From Deltaproteobacteria bacterium (GTDB taxonomy: Bacteria; Desulfobacterota; Binatia; UBA9968), in contig JAHKKJ010000152.1 in the NCBI GenBank assembly GCA_020027655.1, forward strand, positions 1-14,740: DNA of 14,740 nucleotides, read 5' to 3'. How positions within the stretch are numbered: the first letter of the stretch is position 1; each line of letters opens with the position of its first letter. The position numbers were made by a program, and so were the translations under genes. Shown piece by piece: positions 12,406-14,740 of this stretch. The notes under the pieces are model-generated. The model had not been told where the DNA came from and did no database searches. It saw only the letters and a list, made by a program, of their open reading frames with translations.

Positions 12406-13746
12406 ATGGATCTATTCGAATTAAATTCATCCACCCAAGCCAGTCCCTTGCAGCCATTAGCCGAACGCATGCGACCGAAAACCTTGGATGAATTTGTCGG
12501 CCAAGAGCATCTGCTCGGCGCCGGCAAGCTGCTTCGCGAACTGACCGAGGCTGGCGCGCTTCGATCGCTCATCTTGTGGGGGCCGCCGGGAAGCGGTAAA
12601 ACCACGTTGGCCCAGATCCTGGCGCGCTCCGCCGGCGCAGTCTGCGTTCATTTCTCAGCCGTCACCTCCGGGGTCAAAGATCTCAAGAAGATCATTCAAG
12701 AGGCAGAGGAGTTTCAGCGCCTCGGCAAACGCACCGTGCTTTTTGTCGACGAGATTCACCACTTCAACAAATCCCAACAGGATAACTTCCTGCCCCACGT
12801 AGAACGCGGAACCTTGATTTTGATCGGCGCCACCACGGAGAACCCTTCGTTCGAAGTGATTTCGCCGCTGCTTTCGCGCTGTCAGGTTTTGGTGCTGAAT
12901 CCGCTTACCGCCGATGACATCGGAAAAATCGTCGATCGCGCGCTGCGGGACAAACAACACGGACTGGGAACATGGCAGCTTGAGATTGCCGTTGAGGCCC
13001 GTGAGTTTGTCATTCAACACTCTCAGGGGGATTGCCGCGTAGCGTTAAACGCACTGGAAAACGCGGCGACCCTGGCCCGCAAAGATAGAAAAAACCAAAT
13101 CGAAGTGAGCCATTTACAAGAAGCCTTCCAGCGCAAGCCGCTTCAATACGACAAGGCCGGCGATGAACACTACAACGTCATCTCGGCCTTTATCAAAAGT
13201 CTTCGCGGCAGTGATCCAGATGCCGCCCTCTACTGGATGATGCGAATGATTGAGGCAGGGGAAGATCCCCTTTTCATTGCCCGTCGCATGATTATCTTTG
13301 CAGCGGAAGATATCGGCAACGCCGATCCGCAAGCGCTCCAAGTCGCCGTGGCAGCCAAGGATGCCTTTCACTTTGTTGGTCTGCCGGAAGGCAAAATTCC
13401 ACTGGCGCAGGCTGTGACCTATCTGGCAACCGCACCCAAATCCAACGCTTCCTACAAAGCGATGCTGGCGGCGACAGAAGATGTTGAGGAGCATGGGGCC
13501 TTACCCGTGCCGCTCCATCTGCGCAACGCCCCTACGCCATTGATGCAAAAACTCGGCTACGGAAAGAGCTACAAATATGCCCACAACTATCCGGGCCACA
13601 TTGTCGAGCAGGAACATTTACCGAAAGAACTGAGGGGCAAACAATACTACACGCCTTCGGATTCCGGCTATGAGAGTCGAATCAAAGAGCGCCTCAAAAG
13701 CTGGGAAGAAAAAAAGAAAAATCCCAGCGACCGAGATGGGTCGTGA
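12406..13746 (+). CDS. rarA: Replication-associated recombination protein A (RarA/MgsA AAA+ ATPase)
   Basis: RarA is a clamp-loader-like AAA+ ATPase that acts at stalled replication forks and gaps in DNA. The 446 residues match the family. The N-terminal PLAERMRPKTLDEFVGQEHL (17-36) leads to Walker A GPPGSGKTT (59-67), Walker B LFVDEIHHF (112-120), sensor 1 GATTENPSF (141-149) and the arginine-finger motif SRC (157-159). The C-terminal tetramerisation half carries SAFIKSLRGSDPDAALYWM and ends with YAHNYPGHIVEQEHLP. The short N-terminal extension before PLAERMRP is common. No Shine-Dalgarno sequence precedes the ATG, so near-leaderless translation is possible. It is transcribed away from the bactofilin gene and converges with the S9 peptidase, 24 bases from its end. 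Confidence 0.95.
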   Translation: MDLFELNSSTQASPLQPLAERMRPKTLDEFVGQEHLLGAGKLLRELTEAGALRSLILWGPPGSGKTTLAQILARSAGAVCVHFSAVTSGVKDLKKIIQEAEEFQRLGKRTVLFVDEIHHFNKSQQDNFLPHVERGTLILIGATTENPSFEVISPLLSRCQVLVLNPLTADDIGKIVDRALRDKQHGLGTWQLEIAVEAREFVIQHSQGDCRVALNALENAATLARKDRKNQIEVSHLQEAFQRKPLQYDKAGDEHYNVISAFIKSLRGSDPDAALYWMMRMIEAGEDPLFIARRMIIFAAEDIGNADPQALQVAVAAKDAFHFVGLPEGKIPLAQAVTYLATAPKSNASYKAMLAATEDVEEHGALPVPLHLRNAPTPLMQKLGYGKSYKYAHNYPGHIVEQEHLPKELRGKQYYTPSDSGYESRIKERLKSWEEKKKNPSDRDGS

Positions 13747-13770
13747 GGTCAATAACCGCCCACAAAACTT

Positions 13771-14740
13771 TCACGACTCGTTGATTCCTGCCAGATCCAA
13801 CAAAAAGGCATAGGAGAATGCCGTCTCATGATGTCGCTTGAAGCGGCCGGAAGCACCGCCGTGTCCCGCTTCCATGTTCGTCTTCAAAAGGAGCCGGTTC
13901 TTGTCCGTCTTGAGCGCCCGCAGTTTGGCCGCCCACTTGGCGGGCTCCCAGTATTGGACTTGTGAATCGTGCAGCCCTCCGGTGATCAATAGGTTTGGGT
14001 AGTCCTTGGCCTCAACGTGATCGTAGGGTGAATAGGACAACATATAATCATAGTACTCTTTCTGATTGGGGTCTCCCCACTCGTCATATTCCCCGGTTGT
14101 TAGCGGAATCGACGGATCGAGCATGGTCGTAATCACATCGACGAAGGGGACTTCGGCAACGATGCCCTTGAACAAATCCGAACGCAGGTTCGTAATCGCG
14201 CCCATGAGCAAACCGCCGGCGCTGCGCCCCATAGCGAACAACTGGCCGGAGTTCGTAAATCGTTCGCGAATCAGATATTCCGCACAGGCGATGAAATCGG
14301 TAAACGTGTTTTTCTTCTTTAGCAGCTTACCGTCCTCATACCACTGGCGCCCGAGCTCTTGTCCGCCGCGGATATGGGCGATGGCGTACACGAACCCGCG
14401 GTCGATCAAGCTCAGGCGCGGCGAAGCAAACGCCGGATCTATGCTGAGACCATAGGCGCCGTAGCCATAAAGCAGCAAGGGATTTTGCCCATCCCTTTGG
14501 GTTCCCTTGCGATAGACAATCGACAAAGGGATCTCGGTGCCATCCGGTGCCGGAGCATAGAGGCGTTCAGTCACATAGTTGTCCGTACTAAAGCCGCCGA
14601 GAACCTCTTCCCGCTTCACTGTCGGCACTTCCCGCAAATGCAGCAGGTGTTTCTGGGCCAGGACGAAGAATTCCTGCGGCGGCGCGCAACCGCGAGAATC
14701 CAGCGGCGCTGGCGGGCGGAACGCCGGCGCGTGGCGCTGG
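13771..14740 (-). CDS. ptrB: Oligopeptidase B-like serine peptidase (S9A), C-terminal part (5' end off the window)
   Basis: This is the catalytic alpha/beta-hydrolase domain of a prolyl-oligopeptidase-family enzyme; about 322 residues are visible and the frame is open to the right edge. The nucleophile is in GRSAGG (codons at 14229-14212), the Asp in GGLHDSQVQYWEP, and the His in EAGHGGASGR near the end. EVLGGFSTDNYVTERLYAPA and SLVYRKG mark the junction from the beta-propeller, and LDPSIPLTTGEYDEWGDP is typical of oligopeptidase B, which cleaves small peptides after Arg/Lys in the cytoplasm. The TTG at 14637 is internal to the gene, not its start. The first ~30 visible residues are poorly conserved and GC-rich. 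Prolyl oligopeptidase proper is the main alternative. Confidence 0.88.
   Translation of the reverse strand, partial: QRHAPAFRPPAPLDSRGCAPPQEFFVLAQKHLLHLREVPTVKREEVLGGFSTDNYVTERLYAPAPDGTEIPLSIVYRKGTQRDGQNPLLLYGYGAYGLSIDPAFASPRLSLIDRGFVYAIAHIRGGQELGRQWYEDGKLLKKKNTFTDFIACAEYLIRERFTNSGQLFAMGRSAGGLLMGAITNLRSDLFKGIVAEVPFVDVITTMLDPSIPLTTGEYDEWGDPNQKEYYDYMLSYSPYDHVEAKDYPNLLITGGLHDSQVQYWEPAKWAAKLRALKTDKNRLLLKTNMEAGHGGASGRFKRHHETAFSYAFLLDLAGINES

Noticed and set aside
14638..14740. Frameshift in the S9 peptidase near the right edge
   Set aside because: The frame stays open and APPQEFFVLAQKHLL can be aligned loosely with the propeller-to-hydrolase junction; the other two frames are not better, so divergence or edge quality is enough.

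Overview
The window is a dense, roughly mid-GC (low-to-mid 50s % by eye) chromosomal segment that reads like core genome. The closest feel is a deltaproteobacteria-like lineage (Desulfobacterota, Binatota or a relative). This rests on two DUF507 genes, a PP0621-like small membrane protein, a TrmD fused to a second SPOUT domain, Mpl-based murein recycling, and the ffh-rpsP-khpA-rimM-trmD-rplS order. The taxonomic guess is an inference. No mobile element, CRISPR array, tRNA or rRNA was recognised.

Layout. (1) Positions 1-1194, plus strand: the 3' end of a class I aminotransferase (probably DapL), folK, and a small membrane-anchored zinc-binding-like protein. (2) Positions 1186-4703, minus strand: a tight operon read as ldcA, a beta-lactamase-fold serine hydrolase, then mpl. 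It fits salvage of murein tripeptide: LdcA trims the terminal D-Ala and Mpl re-attaches the tripeptide to UDP-MurNAc. (3) Positions 4704-5005: a divergent intergenic stretch of about 300 bases with several DnaA-box-like 9-mers, including a perfect TTATCCACA, and a plausible sigma70 promoter. (4) Positions 5006-5553: two overlapping DUF507 paralogues. (5) Positions 5623-7759: groES-groEL with its own promoter and a strong intrinsic terminator. (6) Positions 7769-11930: ffh-rpsP-khpA-rimM-trmD-rplS, a protein-targeting, ribosome and tRNA-modification operon. (7) Positions 11900-14740: a bactofilin (minus), rarA (plus) and the 3' part of an oligopeptidase B-like S9 peptidase (minus) that runs off the right edge.

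The points most worth a second look are these. The GroEL C-terminus has no GGM tail; it reads through an ATG-TAA in the +1 frame and ends inside its own terminator hairpin, which suggests a frameshift or a collapsed repeat in the assembly. The DnaA-box cluster lies between divergent operons. TrmD carries a fused second methyltransferase domain and has Glu where the catalytic Asp is usual. No wholly new multi-gene system is evident; most genes are recognisable housekeeping functions.
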